From Aequorivita sinensis (GTDB lineage: Bacteria > Bacteroidota > Bacteroidia > Flavobacteriales > Flavobacteriaceae): DNA of 64,000 nt. The stretch is from assembly GCF_006346335.1 (NCBI RefSeq), contig NZ_VDMC01000002.1, forward strand, positions 124,001 to 188,000. The letters run 5' to 3'. Made by a program: the position numbers and the translations under genes. Below the pieces are notes generated by a model. It was not told the DNA's origin. It was given only the letters and a program-made list of their open reading frames with translations, and made no database searches. Of the stretch, positions 62,832 through 64,000 are shown in pieces (the first letter of the stretch is position 1; each line of letters begins with the position of its first letter).

Positions 62832-63644
62832 TTAGTTTGCAACAATTGCGAAGTTATCAAAACCTGCAAAGTCTTCTTGACCATTTTGTTTAATCCATAT
62901 TTTTAAAGAAACTGAATTTGTGCCAGGTGGGAGTATTTCTTCTATTACTCCACTATCTGACACTCCTCCAACGCCATTTTGTCCCTCAATTAGGGTTACT
63001 TCAGGTTGTGTGATACCATCAATAATTAAAGTGTAATAAGCGTTATCACCACCGTCATATTCAAAAAACTCATAATAAAAACTCATTGTCGCACCGTTAG
63101 AAGCATTTGAAATATCTATAGTCTCAAAAGTTAATGTAGCATAATCTGCAGTGCCATTTCCGTTTTCTGTATCGTTTAAATCCATTATGCCCAAGAAATT
63201 ATTAGTTAATGTTGTAATTACATTAAAACCTCCATTAGTAGCATCAGTCACTCCAAAAAAACCTTTGCTACCATTATCAAAAAACGGAACATTTGATGTA
63301 AACCCCCAACTTGTATGGAGATCAAAGTTATGGTATAAGTTAACAAAAGCTAATGTGTAATTACAATGTACATCTTCCCAACCAGAGCCATTCCACATTT
63401 GCAAGCAATTTAAATCTTCAGTAAACACAAGTAAACCAACATCAGAAGTACTAGGATTAATATTATCTCTTGCTCCCACATCAGGTACACGAGGAGGCAT
63501 AAATCCGCCAAAGGATACACCGTCCGAAGTACTACTTACTTCCAACATAGAGGCAGCTGAAGGGGTAGTTGTGCCAATACCAACTTGGGAATAAGATATC
63601 CCGGAAATTAATAAAATACTAAGCAAAAAAAGCAACCTCTCCAT
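62832..63644 (-). CDS. Secreted 'VGIGT' protein with a beta-rich C-terminal domain
   Basis: A 270-residue protein with signal peptide MERLLFLLSILLISGISYS and the tag QVGIGTTTPSAASMLEVSST, then GFMPPRVPDVGARDNI and CLQMWNGSGWEDVHC, a standard flavobacterial module. The C-terminal 170 residues (GFDNFAIVAN end) resemble carbohydrate-binding or hyalin-like beta sandwiches found in cell-surface proteins. The start is the ATG at 63644. A TTG six nt upstream is also in frame. No T9SS sorting domain is obvious. Confidence 0.65.
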   Translation of the reverse strand: MERLLFLLSILLISGISYSQVGIGTTTPSAASMLEVSSTSDGVSFGGFMPPRVPDVGARDNINPSTSDVGLLVFTEDLNCLQMWNGSGWEDVHCNYTLAFVNLYHNFDLHTSWGFTSNVPFFDNGSKGFFGVTDATNGGFNVITTLTNNFLGIMDLNDTENGNGTADYATLTFETIDISNASNGATMSFYYEFFEYDGGDNAYYTLIIDGITQPEVTLIEGQNGVGGVSDSGVIEEILPPGTNSVSLKIWIKQNGQEDFAGFDNFAIVAN

Positions 63645-63774
63645 AACCAACAGATTTACAACATTAACAATGCAGTATTTCTAAATTATAGACTTAGAAA
63701 AATTTATGAGGAGTATGCTAATATAGAAATAAAATATACAACTTCAAAATGTAAAACGCTAATAATCAGAATGT

Positions 63775-63999
63775 TTATGAATCGTAGTCAAATGTTTCAG
63801 AAGGGTTTTTTCTAGCTTTATAGTTTAACATGCCTTCTCCCTTTGCAATTATACTACATACGGTTGCATCACCCGTAACATTTACGATTGTTCTAAACAT
63901 ATCTAGGATTCGATCGACAGGGAAAATTATAGCAATCCAAGCTGGATTTAAGCCAACCGATTCTAAAACAATTATAAGCATTACCAAGCCAGCACTTGG
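63775..63999 (-). CDS. C-terminal part of a sodium/proton:dicarboxylate symporter (SDF family), truncated by the window
   Basis: The last 74 residues of a glutamate/dicarboxylate transporter. [20 protein letters not shown], then [20 protein letters not shown], is the substrate-binding and helix-8 signature, with the conserved D.(I/L)LDM.RT..NV.GDA. A charged tail ends [10 protein letters not shown]. The frame stays open to the right edge, so the 5' end lies outside. Confidence 0.9.
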   Translation of the reverse strand, partial: PSAGLVMLIIVLESVGLNPAWIAIIFPVDRILDMFRTIVNVTGDATVCSIIAKGEGMLNYKARKNPSETFDYDS

Positions 64000-64000
64000 T

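Noticed and set aside
1-64000. CRISPR array, prophage, tRNA or rRNA genes
   Set aside because: No regularly spaced repeats, phage structural genes, tRNA-like TTCGAATC arms in cloverleaf context, or rRNA sequence were seen. A tRNAscan search would settle the tRNA question.

Overview
The window is a low-G+C, gene-dense chromosomal segment from a Bacteroidota bacterium, most likely a member of the Flavobacteriaceae. Four things support this. Many genes have promoters of the Bacteroidota type (TTG, about 18-20 nt, TAnnTTTG), often only 10-30 nt before the start codon. The start sites lack Shine-Dalgarno sequences, and several genes use TTG. Lineage-typical proteins are present: the TamL lipoprotein, a SusC-type plug, 'VGIGT' secreted proteins, a fused 2-oxoacid dehydrogenase E1, and an OmpA/lipocalin lipoprotein pair. 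Flavobacterial dispersed repeats with the core TTCGACTkCGCTCAA also occur. I could not fix the genus. I saw no rRNA, tRNA, CRISPR array, transposase, integrase or phage gene.

Layout. 1-5.2 kb: the tail of an unknown gene, a VTT/DedA-like membrane protein, a YoaK-type membrane protein, a Zn/Cd-type P1B ATPase beside a Fur-family repressor, and a Crp/Fnr regulator. 5.3-12.8 kb: the envelope assembly pair tamB-tamL. 13-19.5 kb: a cold-shock protein behind a hairpin leader, YtxH, an unusual zinc-ribbon SDR, VF530, a secreted protein of unknown function, pyruvate oxidase PoxB and TspO. 20-25 kb: an Xaa-Pro aminopeptidase facing a run of minus-strand genes (S37 peptidase, small protein, ThiE, half DEAD-box helicase). 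25-30 kb: a VGIGT protein, then a GDSL esterase divergent from a YbbA/YbbP-type ABC exporter, the same neighbourhood as E. coli tesA-ybbAP. 30-36 kb: a 1974-residue alpha-2-macroglobulin that carries an inserted carboxypeptidase-regulatory/TonB-plug module. 36-40 kb: RapA and an M28 peptidase. 40-43.5 kb: an AraC / HbpS-like / MDR oxidoreductase segment flanked and interrupted by repeats and inverted repeats. 43.5-46.3 kb: a nitroreductase, TerC, ribosome hibernation factor and an ArsC-like protein.

46.4-52.0 kb holds the most interesting locus: a tight seven-gene operon encoding a FAD oxidoreductase, a methyltransferase, a type III polyketide synthase, a FabL-like enoyl-ACP reductase, a FabZ-like dehydratase, a ketoacyl-ACP synthase and an ACP. 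It reads as a dedicated dissociated fatty-acid system that supplies a starter chain to a type III PKS, whose product is then oxidised and methylated. The product is unknown to me.

52-64 kb: OmpA and lipocalin-like lipoproteins, a DUF1328 small membrane protein, a fused E1 dehydrogenase, a 2-oxoglutarate/Fe(II) oxygenase, a SUI1-like factor, a nucleoside phosphorylase overlapping a cytosolic periplasmic-binding-protein-like gene, a 36-residue small membrane protein, uracil-DNA glycosylase, a MutS2 without Smr domain, a DCC thiol oxidoreductase, a second VGIGT secreted protein, and the C-terminus of a sodium:dicarboxylate symporter cut by the window end.
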